Origin: Gemmatimonadota bacterium
GTDB taxonomy: Bacteria > Gemmatimonadota > Gemmatimonadetes > Palauibacterales > KS3-K002
Direction of reading: 5' to 3'
NCBI GenBank assembly: GCA_020344215.1
Contig: CP070815.1
Location: 62,001 to 126,000, forward strand
DNA: 64,000 nt
Shown here: one piece after another, positions 51,023 to 58,891 of the stretch
Layout of the letters: the number at the start of each line of letters is the position of its first letter
Position numbering within the stretch: the first letter of the stretch is position 1
Position numbers and translations under genes: made by a program
The notes under the pieces: model-generated
What the model was told of the DNA's origin: nothing
What the model saw: the letters and a program-made list of their open reading frames with translations, nothing else
Databases searched by the model: none

Positions 51023-52111
51023 ATGAACTCGATCCTCGCATTCGTCATTGTACTCGGCGTTCTGATCGTGGTCCACGAGTTCGGCCACTTCATTACGGCT
51101 AAGCTCGCCGGGATCGCGGTTCCGCGCTTCTCGATCGGACTCGGACCCAGGGTGTGGGGATTCAGATCCGGCGAAACGGAATACGTCATCTCGGCACTGC
51201 CGCTGGGCGGCTATGTGAAGATGGCGGGCATGGGTGAGGATGAGGCGCTCGAGACTCTTGAGGGCGGCAAGTCCGACCTCGAGGTGCCGCCGGAACGGCG
51301 TTTCGAGTCGAAAGCTGTGGCGACACGAGCCGCCGTCATCTCGGCCGGCGTGGTCATGAACTTCGTGTTCGCGATCATCGCTTACTCAGGACTCGCCTAT
51401 GACCGATCGTGGATACCGCTCATCGGCGGAGTGAGGGAAGACAGCCCGGCCCAAGAGGCCGGCGTGCAGGCGGGTGACCTCATCACGGCGGTCGATGACC
51501 AAGAGATCGACATGTGGTTGGAGTTCGCTGGCTATGTGAGCCAGCGGCCCGGCGAAACGGTAACCCTGCGCGTGCTTAGGGACGGTCAGGAAGTCGAGCT
51601 GCAGAGCCGGATCGAGCGGGCCGTTACGGTCGTCGACTCGGTCAGCGGCGATTCCATCGTACACGGTCAGATCGGTGTTTACCGCGATACCATCAACGTT
51701 CGCCGCGCCCTCGGCTTGGGGGGGTCGCTCGCCGCGGGCACGCGTCAGACGTTTGGCATAACCGGCCTGATCCTGGAGTTCCTCGGGCAGCTGATTACAG
51801 GGCAGGCGTCGGCTCGCGACGTCGGTGGGCCGATCCTCATCGGGCAGCTATCGGGCCAGGCGGCGCGCGCGGGCGCCGCGGCGCTCCTCAACTTCATGGC
51901 CTTCCTGAGCGTGAACCTCGCCGTGCTCAACCTGCTGCCGATACCGATCCTCGACGGGGGGCATCTGGTCTTCTTGGCCGTCGAGGCAGTGCGTGGCCGT
52001 GCACTCTCGCTGCAGACTCGAGCCCGGTTGAGCCAGGTCGGGTTCATACTGATCCTCGCCATCATGGTGTGGGCGATCACCAGCGACGTTCTGCGGGCGA
52101 CAGGGAATTAG
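51023..52111 (+). CDS. rseP: Site-2 metalloprotease RseP
   Basis: RseP cuts transmembrane segments of anti-sigma factors and leftover signal peptides. The zinc motif HEFGH lies at residues 18-22 in the first membrane helix and the LDG motif in LLPIPILDGGHLVF (about 313). One PDZ domain (about 125-195) is visible, with GVREDSPAQEAGVQAGDLITAVDDQEID. The length is 362, and E. coli RseP has two PDZ domains in about 450. bamA does not follow, unlike in E. coli. The next gene is on the opposite strand. Confidence 0.95.
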   Translation: MNSILAFVIVLGVLIVVHEFGHFITAKLAGIAVPRFSIGLGPRVWGFRSGETEYVISALPLGGYVKMAGMGEDEALETLEGGKSDLEVPPERRFESKAVATRAAVISAGVVMNFVFAIIAYSGLAYDRSWIPLIGGVREDSPAQEAGVQAGDLITAVDDQEIDMWLEFAGYVSQRPGETVTLRVLRDGQEVELQSRIERAVTVVDSVSGDSIVHGQIGVYRDTINVRRALGLGGSLAAGTRQTFGITGLILEFLGQLITGQASARDVGGPILIGQLSGQAARAGAAALLNFMAFLSVNLAVLNLLPIPILDGGHLVFLAVEAVRGRALSLQTRARLSQVGFILILAIMVWAITSDVLRATGN

Positions 52112-52177
52112 CGAGTTGGGGGATCGGGGGTTAGGAGAGGCTAAAGAGGCGTTGCTACGCGTCTATACTTCCCTCAC

Positions 52178-53020
52178 TCACCGACTCGCCGAATCCCACA
52201 GCCCCAGCTGAGGCGAGCGGATAGCTGCGGCCATCTCGGTAACGTCGAGCCCCGCCAGCGGCTCGTCCTGGGGCGCTACGCGCAGCGGCGCGGCATAACC
52301 CTTAGTCTCCAGAGCTTCCCCGACAACCTCGACCGCCAAGCCGGGTTCGTTGCACTCCTGGCTCAGGTGCGCGAGTACGATTCCTGCTAAGCCGGCGTGG
52401 TGGAGCTCCGTCCCGAGCTGCGCCGCGGCCCGGTTCGATAGGTGTCCATGCCGCCCGGCGATGCGCCTCTTCAGAGACCACGGGTAGGGGCCGGTGCGTA
52501 GCATGACGTCGTCGTGGTTCGCTTCCAGGATCAGAAGGTCGCAGCGCTGGAGAGCGTGGCGCACCGAGACGGTCGGCGTGCCCAAGTCCGTGGCGATTCC
52601 GACCTTTAGACCACTCTGGCGCTGCCTGACGGTCACGGCCAGCGGGTCTATTGCGTCGTGGCAGGTCAGGACCGGTTCGACCCGCAGGTCTCCCAGGTCG
52701 ACCGGCCGGCCGGCGCGGTAGAAGCGGATATCCTCGTCGCCGCCGAGCAGGGCGGAACAGGAACCCGCCGTGGCGCGGGCGATGTAGATGGGGAGGTTCC
52801 AACGGCGGGCGAACACGCCCATCCCTTGCGTGTGGTCCCGATGCTCGTGTGTGATGAACAGGGCCGAGATGCTCTCGGGCGGGACCTCGATGGCGGCCAG
52901 GCGCCGCTCTAATTGCCGACCGCTGAAGCCGGCGTCGACGATGATGCGTGTTTCGGGGGTCTCAAGAAGGATCGAGTTGCCGCGACTGCCACTACCCAAG
53001 ACGTGTGCCCGGAAGGTCAT
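52178..53020 (-). CDS. MBL-fold hydrolase, YycJ/WalJ-like
   Basis: This 280-residue metallo-beta-lactamase-fold protein has THEHRDHTQG (metal ligands), GSGSRGNSILLE near the N-terminus, SGLKVGIATDLGT, EANHD and GHLSNRAAAQL. The GSGSRGNS start and EANHD are typical of YycJ/WalJ, a 5'-exonuclease-like protein linked with mismatch repair and chromosome-replication coordination. It overlaps the sugar-nucleotide gene by four bases. The 66-base gap to rseP lies between convergent genes. Confidence 0.87.
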   Translation of the reverse strand: MTFRAHVLGSGSRGNSILLETPETRIIVDAGFSGRQLERRLAAIEVPPESISALFITHEHRDHTQGMGVFARRWNLPIYIARATAGSCSALLGGDEDIRFYRAGRPVDLGDLRVEPVLTCHDAIDPLAVTVRQRQSGLKVGIATDLGTPTVSVRHALQRCDLLILEANHDDVMLRTGPYPWSLKRRIAGRHGHLSNRAAAQLGTELHHAGLAGIVLAHLSQECNEPGLAVEVVGEALETKGYAAPLRVAPQDEPLAGLDVTEMAAAIRSPQLGLWDSASR

Positions 53021-54225
53021 CCACCCCGCCCTTTGCGCCAGCAGCTCGTCAGGTAACGCCGCTCGCGTTCGCCCGGTTCAACCCCCCGCCTGGCCATGAC
53101 CCGTGCCGCCGCATCGAGAAACTCCGCCAGGCGGTACTCCACGAGAGCGTCTCCTTCGCCCCAGCTGAAGGGCTCCACGTACCGGGGCGGCATGGCGCTC
53201 CCATAGAGATTAGCGCCGGCACCCACCACTGTGCCAGTGCCCAGGAGCAGCCCAATGCCGGTCTTCACGTGATCTCCGAGGAAGCAACCGATCTTGATGT
53301 GCCCGGTCTCCTGGAGGCCGGCGGGCGTCCAGACCCGGACGGGACGGTAGTTGTTCTTCAGGTCGCTGTTCGTGGTCAAAGCGCCCAGGTTGACCCACTT
53401 GCCAACGTACGAGTGGCCGAGATAGCCCTCGTGCGCCTTGTTCGTGTATCCCAGGATCACGCTGTCCACCAGCTCGCCCCGCAGATACGAGTACGGTCCG
53501 GCGCATATCCGCTCGAACGAGCCGCCCAGCAGTCGCGAGCGGTTACCCAGCGCTGCGGGACCGGCGAGCCGCGTGCCTGTTCGGACCTCCACGTCGTCAC
53601 CGATTCGGATCGGGCCGTCTCGGGTGTCGAGTAACACGCCCGGCTCGATGCGAACGCCCTGACCGACGCTCACGCCGTGCTGCCCCTCGTGAAAAACGCC
53701 CGCCGGCAGGTCGCAGATCTCGGCGCCCGCCGCTAGATCGCGTCCCATCTGGTCCGGGGCATCGACCAGTAAGTCCCAGACCCACTCCAGCAAACGCCCC
53801 CGGAGCTGGACCTGCGGACCGAGCGCCGACTCGACATCCAGCTCGCGCAGGAACGTCTCGTCCGGCCGCCGGCCGGCGGGCACGTAGATGCCCACCGGCT
53901 GCTCTCCGATGGCGTAGACCGCAGGACCGTCCGGCACGGCGATATCCTGGCCCGGCTCGAGGACCGCTCGTGAGCACCAGAAGATGAGGTCCCTCTCAGC
54001 CGGCAGCGCGTGGAGTCCCAAGACATCCGGGGTGCCGTCCTCGCAAAAGTCAGCCAGGTGTTCTTGAGTCAGGTAGCAGACAGGCTCGAGCCCCAGCGCA
54101 CGCGCTGCGCGATCCGCCAGCTTCTCGGCCCCGAACAGGAGCTCGCCCACCGGTCGCGTCAGCGCGAACGGCTCCCAGCGTCGTGCTTGGAGGTCATCGA
54201 ACAGGACCAGCGCGGGGCGCGCCAC
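53017..54225 (-). CDS. GlmU-like sugar-phosphate nucleotidyltransferase with beta-helix
   Basis: This 402-residue protein has two parts. The first (about 1-180) resembles a pyrophosphorylase-like N-terminal domain but lacks the usual GxGTRM motif; it starts ALVLFDDLQARRWEPFALTRPVGELLFG. The second is a left-handed beta-helix of hexapeptide repeats with GHIKIGCFLGDHVKTGIG and TNKAHEGYLGHSYVG. This layout matches the GlmU-like family found beside sugar-nucleotide genes. It may act on glucosamine- or mannose-phosphate for cell-wall or polysaccharide synthesis. The guanylyltransferase gene lies 3 bases upstream. Confidence 0.75.
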   Translation of the reverse strand: MARPALVLFDDLQARRWEPFALTRPVGELLFGAEKLADRAARALGLEPVCYLTQEHLADFCEDGTPDVLGLHALPAERDLIFWCSRAVLEPGQDIAVPDGPAVYAIGEQPVGIYVPAGRRPDETFLRELDVESALGPQVQLRGRLLEWVWDLLVDAPDQMGRDLAAGAEICDLPAGVFHEGQHGVSVGQGVRIEPGVLLDTRDGPIRIGDDVEVRTGTRLAGPAALGNRSRLLGGSFERICAGPYSYLRGELVDSVILGYTNKAHEGYLGHSYVGKWVNLGALTTNSDLKNNYRPVRVWTPAGLQETGHIKIGCFLGDHVKTGIGLLLGTGTVVGAGANLYGSAMPPRYVEPFSWGEGDALVEYRLAEFLDAAARVMARRGVEPGERERRYLTSCWRKGRGG

Positions 54226-54228
54226 GTC

Positions 54229-55311
54229 TCACTCGCCTCCCAACTTGAGTTCCTCCGGCAGTCCGGCGAGTAACCGCTTGAGGTCAAGAGCCCGCTCACG
54301 TGGCGCGACGAACGTGATGCCCGAGGCGCGAACGATCACCAAATCGGAAACGCCGAAGGCGACGACGGGACCCTCCTCCGCCCAGATCAGGCTGTCCCGG
54401 CATTCCGGCGCGTGGGCGGCCCCGATCAGCAGGTTCCCCTCTGCGTCCCGCTCCCTCACCCGCAGTAGCGCGGCCCAGGCACCGACGTCGTCCCAGTCGA
54501 ACTTGGCTTCGACGACTGCGATGTTCGGGCTACGCTCCATCAGGCCGTAATCGATGGTGAGCGTCGGCACGTTGGCGAAGAACCCGCCGATGTCGCCGTC
54601 GCTCAGGCGCTGCAGGTCGCCTGCGAGCTCCGGAGTGTGGGCGCTGAGTTCGGCGAGCAGGACCTGCGGCCGCCAAACGAACATCCCCGAGTTCCACAGG
54701 AAGCTGCCCTGCGCCAGGTAGCCTTCTGCTGTGTCACGATCCGGCTTCTCGACGAATCGTCGCACTTCGAAGACGTCCGGTGTCATGGGCTCGCCCACCT
54801 CGATGTAGCCGTAGCCGGTCTCCGGCCGCGTCGGCTGCACGCCGATGGTCAGTAGCCGGTCGCTGCGGCCAGCGGCTTCAATAGCCCGCTCGAGTGTCGA
54901 GACGAACCGATCCTGCGGACGTATCACGTGGTCCGAGTTCAGCGAGACCATGACGGCCTGCTCCGGGCGCTCGGCGCGCGCCACGACCTCGCTGGCGGCC
55001 CAGGCCAGCGCCGGCGCTGTGCCCTTGGCTTGCGGCTCTAGGAGCAGCTGGTCCCGCGCGAAGTCCGGGAGGTGCCCTTCCAGGTGAGCGCGGAGATGTT
55101 CACCGGCCACGATCAGCACTCGCGATGCGTCGGCCAGCGCCATGGCACGCTCGGCGGTGTCGACTATCAGGGGGCGACCACTGGCGAGGGGCAGAAACTG
55201 CTTCGGCCGGCGCGGTGTGCTGGCCGGCCAGAACCGCGATCCGATGCCACCTGCCAGCAGGACGACCCAGCGTTCGAAGCGGGCGTTCTCGCTCACGCCG
55301 GGACCTGTCAC
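54229..55311 (-). CDS. Mannose-1-phosphate guanylyltransferase
   Basis: This enzyme makes GDP-mannose from mannose-1-phosphate and GTP for polysaccharides and glycolipids. The 360-residue chain has the type II motif LAGGIGSRFWPAS followed by PKQFL, then LNSDHVIRP (metal-binding Asp), GYGYIEVG, FVEKPD and LWNSGMFVW. It lacks the C-terminal isomerase half of bifunctional ManC. It is transcribed toward the GlmU-like gene 3 bases away, so both belong to one sugar-nucleotide operon. Confidence 0.92.
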   Translation of the reverse strand: MTGPGVSENARFERWVVLLAGGIGSRFWPASTPRRPKQFLPLASGRPLIVDTAERAMALADASRVLIVAGEHLRAHLEGHLPDFARDQLLLEPQAKGTAPALAWAASEVVARAERPEQAVMVSLNSDHVIRPQDRFVSTLERAIEAAGRSDRLLTIGVQPTRPETGYGYIEVGEPMTPDVFEVRRFVEKPDRDTAEGYLAQGSFLWNSGMFVWRPQVLLAELSAHTPELAGDLQRLSDGDIGGFFANVPTLTIDYGLMERSPNIAVVEAKFDWDDVGAWAALLRVRERDAEGNLLIGAAHAPECRDSLIWAEEGPVVAFGVSDLVIVRASGITFVAPRERALDLKRLLAGLPEELKLGGE

Positions 55312-55336
55312 GACTGGTTGAGCGTTGAGGCGGCCG

Positions 55337-55690
55337 TCAGACGAGCCTTGCGATCTGCTCGCGGTTATGCCGCAGCTCGTAAAGCAGGCCGCCGAACGGG
55401 ATCCCCGACTTGACGAACGTCACGAGAATCATCTCGGGGGGTACGTCGGTAACGATTGCCACTCCGTCGGCGTACTCGACCACCGCGGTGACCAGCCCGT
55501 TGTGACGTGCCGCGGAGCCGAGCTCACGCGCGCTCTGTAGCAGATTCGGCGCCATGGCGGCGACGGCTTCCGCGTCGCTATCGGCGGGCCCGATCTTGTC
55601 GATCAGCAACCCGTCCTGGCCTACGGCGAAAACGGCTTCCACCTCAGAGCGGTTCGACAGACGACCGAGAAGATCTTTGAGCGTTGGCAT
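55337..55690 (-). CDS. Roadblock/LC7 domain protein (second)
   Basis: This 117-residue protein is one roadblock domain: helix LKDLLGRLSNRSEVEAVFAVGQDGLLID, a middle helix AEAVAAMAPNLLQSARELGSAA, strands GLVTAVVEYADGVAIVTDVP and the final helix GGLLYELRHNREQIARLV. It may regulate an MglA-type GTPase such as the one encoded at 21085; no GTPase gene is adjacent. It is driven by a clear minus-strand promoter at 55732-55760 and lies upstream of the mannose-1-phosphate enzyme gene. Confidence 0.85.
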   Translation of the reverse strand: MPTLKDLLGRLSNRSEVEAVFAVGQDGLLIDKIGPADSDAEAVAAMAPNLLQSARELGSAARHNGLVTAVVEYADGVAIVTDVPPEMILVTFVKSGIPFGGLLYELRHNREQIARLV

Positions 55691-55731
55691 CCGGGTTCCT
55701 ACGGTCTGGTGGGTACCGGGGGAGTGGGGCC

Positions 55732-55760
55732 AAGCTACCCGCCCGGGCGCACAAAGTCAA
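55732..55760 (-). promoter_or_regulatory. Sigma-70 promoter for the roadblock gene (minus strand)
   Basis: On the minus strand, TTGACT (55755-55760) and TAGCTT (55732-55737) are 17 bases apart. The start codon lies about 42 bases downstream of the -10. It is back-to-back with the plus-strand promoter at 55782. Confidence 0.75.
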
Positions 55761-55781
55761 GCGCGCTCTAGGCTTCGCAGC

Positions 55782-55810
55782 TTGACAGTCAACGGCGCCA
55801 CAGATAAGGT
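55782..55810 (+). promoter_or_regulatory. Sigma-70 promoter for the lipoprotein-serS operon
   Basis: TTGACA (55782-55787) and TAAGGT (55805-55810) have a 17-base spacer. The ATG at 55824 is only 13 bases beyond the -10, so the predicted leader is about 7 bases or less, which would make the first gene almost leaderless. Confidence 0.8.
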
Positions 55811-55823
55811 TGCCCGGTCAATC

Positions 55824-56408
55824 ATGGCGAGATCCGACCTACTCCGGGGCCGCTTCGCGGCCGTTCTGACACTCGCGCTGGCGCTTGGCGCCTGCGGCGA
55901 CACCCTGGACCAGTCCATTCCGCGCCCGACCGAGGCGGCCGAGGGCGAGCTGATGGATTTGGTGGAGGGACCCGTCGAGCGGTCGAGCGCACTCAACCTG
56001 TTGGCCGGCCGCGGGTTCGGGATCCCGACCGCGGTACGCGTCGACCAGTCCGGGCAGTGGGATATCGCCTTCGCCCTCGTCGATGGCGAGCCCAGGTGGC
56101 TGCCCCGCGGCTTTTTCGAGGCGTTTGAGCCTTCCAGCGGCATCAGGGTGATGCAGGGGGAGTTCGAGGAGATCGAGCGGCTTCCGAGCGATCGAGAAGC
56201 GTACGAGCTCGAGGAGCCGGTGCCTGTGACCGTCGGTGTGACGTACGGCTTGCGCAGCCGGACCGACCCGTCCCTCTCCTTACCCTGTCACGTCTTCGCC
56301 AAGCTCGTCGCGGACTCCGTAGGGGGCGATCCCATGCGCGTGTGGTTCCGCGTCCTCTGGAACCCGAACTGCGACGACACGAACGTTACCCCCGGCGCGA
56401 GCCAGTAG
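55824..56408 (+). CDS. Lipoprotein of unknown function
   Basis: This 194-residue product has a signal peptide and lipobox (LLRGRFAAVLTLALALGACGD; Cys is at about residue 24). The mature protein is not recognised. It has a beta-rich core (GIPTAVRVDQSGQWDIAFALVDGEPRWLPRG) and a conserved-looking ending RVLWNPNCDD. The frame stays open to 55554, but that part overlaps the roadblock gene on the other strand, and the predicted promoter at 55782 lies within it. It is followed by serS after 15 bases. Confidence 0.65.
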   Translation: MARSDLLRGRFAAVLTLALALGACGDTLDQSIPRPTEAAEGELMDLVEGPVERSSALNLLAGRGFGIPTAVRVDQSGQWDIAFALVDGEPRWLPRGFFEAFEPSSGIRVMQGEFEEIERLPSDREAYELEEPVPVTVGVTYGLRSRTDPSLSLPCHVFAKLVADSVGGDPMRVWFRVLWNPNCDDTNVTPGASQ

Positions 56409-56423
56409 CCGCCCGAACCAGCG

Positions 56424-57704
56424 ATGCTCGACCTCAAACGGATCCGTTTCGAGACCGACGCGGTGAAGGAGCAGCTCGCTAAGCGTGCCGATCCCGACCT
56501 AGCGGGTCTCGTCGATGAGGTGGTACGGCTCGATGAGGAGCGGCGCCAACTCATCCAGACCGTCGAACAGCTCAAAGCTCGCCGCAACGAGGCCTCTAAG
56601 GAGATCGCGGAACGGAAGAAGGCGGGCGACGATGCGGCCCCGCTGATCGAGGAGATGCGGGAGGTCGCCTCCCGTATCGGCGAGTTCGACGCGCAACTCG
56701 CCGCCAGCCAGGCCAGAATCGAAGAGCTGCTTCTCGAGATCCCGAACACGCCGCAGCCGCCTGTCCCCGCCGGCGGCGAGTCGGCGAGCCAGCAGGTCCG
56801 CGCCTGGGGTGAGCCGATCGAGCCGGCGGATTGGCAGAAGCCGCACTGGGATCTGGGACTGGCGCTGGGGATCCTCGACCTGGAACGCGGTGCGAAGCTG
56901 TCCGGCTCCGGCTTCCCCGTCTATGTGGGTGCCGGTGCCGCTCTGCAGCGGGCGCTGATCAACTTCATGCTGGACGTCCACTGCAAGGAGCACGGGTACG
57001 TAGAGGTCCAGCCGCCGTATCTGGTGCGGAGCGAGACTATGCGGGGCACCGGGCAGCTGCCGAGCTTGGCCGACGATGCCTATCATGTCGGTAGCGATGA
57101 TCTCTGGTTGATACCTACGGCCGAAGTTCCCCTCACGAACCTGCACGGGGGCGAGGTGCTCGGCCCGGAACATCTGCCACGCCACTACGTGTCCTATACG
57201 GCCTGCTTCCGGCGCGAGGCCGGCGCCGCCGGCCGCGACACGCGCGGCGTGCTCCGCATCCACCAGTTCGACAAGGTGGAGCTCGTCCGCTTCGAGCGTC
57301 CCGAAGACTCGGGAGGGGCCCTCGAGCAGCTGACCGGGCACGCCGAGAAGATCCTGCAGCTGCTCGGGCTGCCCTATCGAGTGGTCTTGCTCGCCGCCGG
57401 CGACATGGCGCAGTCGAGTTCCATGACCTATGATCTGGAAGTGTGGTCGCCGGGCGTGGAGCGTTGGCTCGAGGTCTCGTCATGCTCGAACTGCACGGAC
57501 TACCAGGCGCGACGTGCCGATATCCGATTCCGGCGCGAGAAGGGGGCCAAGCCGGAGTTCGCACACACCCTCAACGGCTCGGGCCTGGCAATCCCACGTA
57601 CGGTGATCGCCATCCTCGAGAACTTCCAGCACGAGGACGGGAGCGTGGAGCTTCCTGAAGTGCTGCACCAGTACATGGGCGGCACGCGGATCGAGCAAGT
57701 GTGA
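56424..57704 (+). CDS. serS: Serine-tRNA ligase
   Basis: This class II aminoacyl-tRNA synthetase charges tRNA-Ser. The 426-residue chain has an N-terminal helical arm (about 30-100, many Glu/Arg/Lys) that grips the tRNA long variable arm. The catalytic core follows: motif 1 around RALINFMLDVH and QPPYLVRSETMRGTGQLP, motif 2 FRREAGAAGRDTRGVLRIHQF, and motif 3 NGSGLAIPRTVIAILENFQ with the final Arg. GTG of the kinase gene overlaps its stop. Confidence 0.97.
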   Translation: MLDLKRIRFETDAVKEQLAKRADPDLAGLVDEVVRLDEERRQLIQTVEQLKARRNEASKEIAERKKAGDDAAPLIEEMREVASRIGEFDAQLAASQARIEELLLEIPNTPQPPVPAGGESASQQVRAWGEPIEPADWQKPHWDLGLALGILDLERGAKLSGSGFPVYVGAGAALQRALINFMLDVHCKEHGYVEVQPPYLVRSETMRGTGQLPSLADDAYHVGSDDLWLIPTAEVPLTNLHGGEVLGPEHLPRHYVSYTACFRREAGAAGRDTRGVLRIHQFDKVELVRFERPEDSGGALEQLTGHAEKILQLLGLPYRVVLLAAGDMAQSSSMTYDLEVWSPGVERWLEVSSCSNCTDYQARRADIRFRREKGAKPEFAHTLNGSGLAIPRTVIAILENFQHEDGSVELPEVLHQYMGGTRIEQV

Positions 57705-58888
57705 AAGCTCGTTTCTGGGCCACGGGCCTCTCCCTGCTTTTCGGGGCTGTTCTGGCCTGGTACCTGGTCTACACCCAGCAGCTGGTGAACGCTGTGAACG
57801 CCGACGCGGCGGCGCTCTCGCGTATGTACGCCGGGCTGCTGCAGGGCGTAAGCGATCCAGACCAGGAGACGCTGGTCGTCCTGTTCGACATGCTGGAGGA
57901 GATCGAGCAGATGGGCGTCCCGGTGGTGGTGATCGCTGAGGACGGGCAGGTCTCTGCCGTCAATACCCCCTTCGTATATGATCCGATCGACCCGGCGAGC
58001 AGGCAGCGCGTGCTCGAGTACGCCGCGCTGCTGGACGAGAGAAACGACCCGATAATCGAGGAAGGGATCGGTGAGATCCATTTCGGCATGCCGGCGGTGG
58101 TGGAACGGCTGCGCTGGGTGCCGTGGATCCAGGCGGCGACGCTCATGGTCATCGTGCTCACGGCGATCTGGATCTTCCGGTCGACGGTGCGCGCCGAGCA
58201 AGAACGGATTTGGGCCACCATGGCACGGGAATCCGCGCACCAGCTGAGCACACCGTTGAGCTCGCTGAGCGGCTGGGTGGAGATACTCACGATGCCGTCC
58301 GGCGAGCGCGCTGGCGTCGCATCCGATGAGCGGATCGCCGAAGAGATCGAGGTCGATGTCGAGCGGCTTAGCAAGGTGGCGCAGCGGTTCGAGCTCATCG
58401 GCAAGCGCCCGCGGATGGCCAACGTGGATGTCGGCGACGTCTTGCAGCGCCTCGAAGGTTACTTCGCCGCCCGATTACCACGCCTCGAGCGCTCGATCGA
58501 ACTCGCCGTGCAGGTCGCTCCTCGACTCCGGCCGATTGCCGGCAACCCGGTGCTGCTCGAGTGGGCTTTCGAGAACATCATCAAGAACGCCGTCGATGTG
58601 CTGGCCGGTCGCGGCGGTCGGATCGCGGTGAGCGCCGAGCCTGCCGAAGACAGCCGCTCCGTAACGGTTCGCTTCGTCGATAATGGACCCGGCGTACCGG
58701 CCGAGCTGCGCAAGCACATCTTCGAGCCAGGTGTATCGAGCAAGGAAGGTGGCTGGGGGGTCGGCCTGACCCTGACGCGCCGCATCGTCGAGGACACGCA
58801 CGGCGGGTCGATCGTGCTCGGGAAACGTCGGGACGGTGCCGAGTTTGTCGTGACCTTGCCCGTCGTGCGCTCGGACCGGACGGCTTGA
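57701..58888 (+). CDS. Sensor histidine kinase (orphan)
   Basis: This 395-residue membrane kinase has two helices (about 6-24 and 142-160) enclosing a sensor region of about 115 residues. The HisKA-like box is ESAHQLSTPLSSLSGW, where His is followed by Gln instead of the usual Glu. The HATPase domain has N-box ENIIKNAVD, G1 VDNGPGVP, and G2 GGWGVGLTLTRRIVEDTHGG. No response regulator is adjacent, so the partner is unknown. Its start GTG overlaps the serS stop by four bases. It probably belongs to a GC-rich diderm group with HQxxTP kinases. Confidence 0.88.
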   Translation: MKARFWATGLSLLFGAVLAWYLVYTQQLVNAVNADAAALSRMYAGLLQGVSDPDQETLVVLFDMLEEIEQMGVPVVVIAEDGQVSAVNTPFVYDPIDPASRQRVLEYAALLDERNDPIIEEGIGEIHFGMPAVVERLRWVPWIQAATLMVIVLTAIWIFRSTVRAEQERIWATMARESAHQLSTPLSSLSGWVEILTMPSGERAGVASDERIAEEIEVDVERLSKVAQRFELIGKRPRMANVDVGDVLQRLEGYFAARLPRLERSIELAVQVAPRLRPIAGNPVLLEWAFENIIKNAVDVLAGRGGRIAVSAEPAEDSRSVTVRFVDNGPGVPAELRKHIFEPGVSSKEGGWGVGLTLTRRIVEDTHGGSIVLGKRRDGAEFVVTLPVVRSDRTA

Positions 58889-58891
58889 GGC

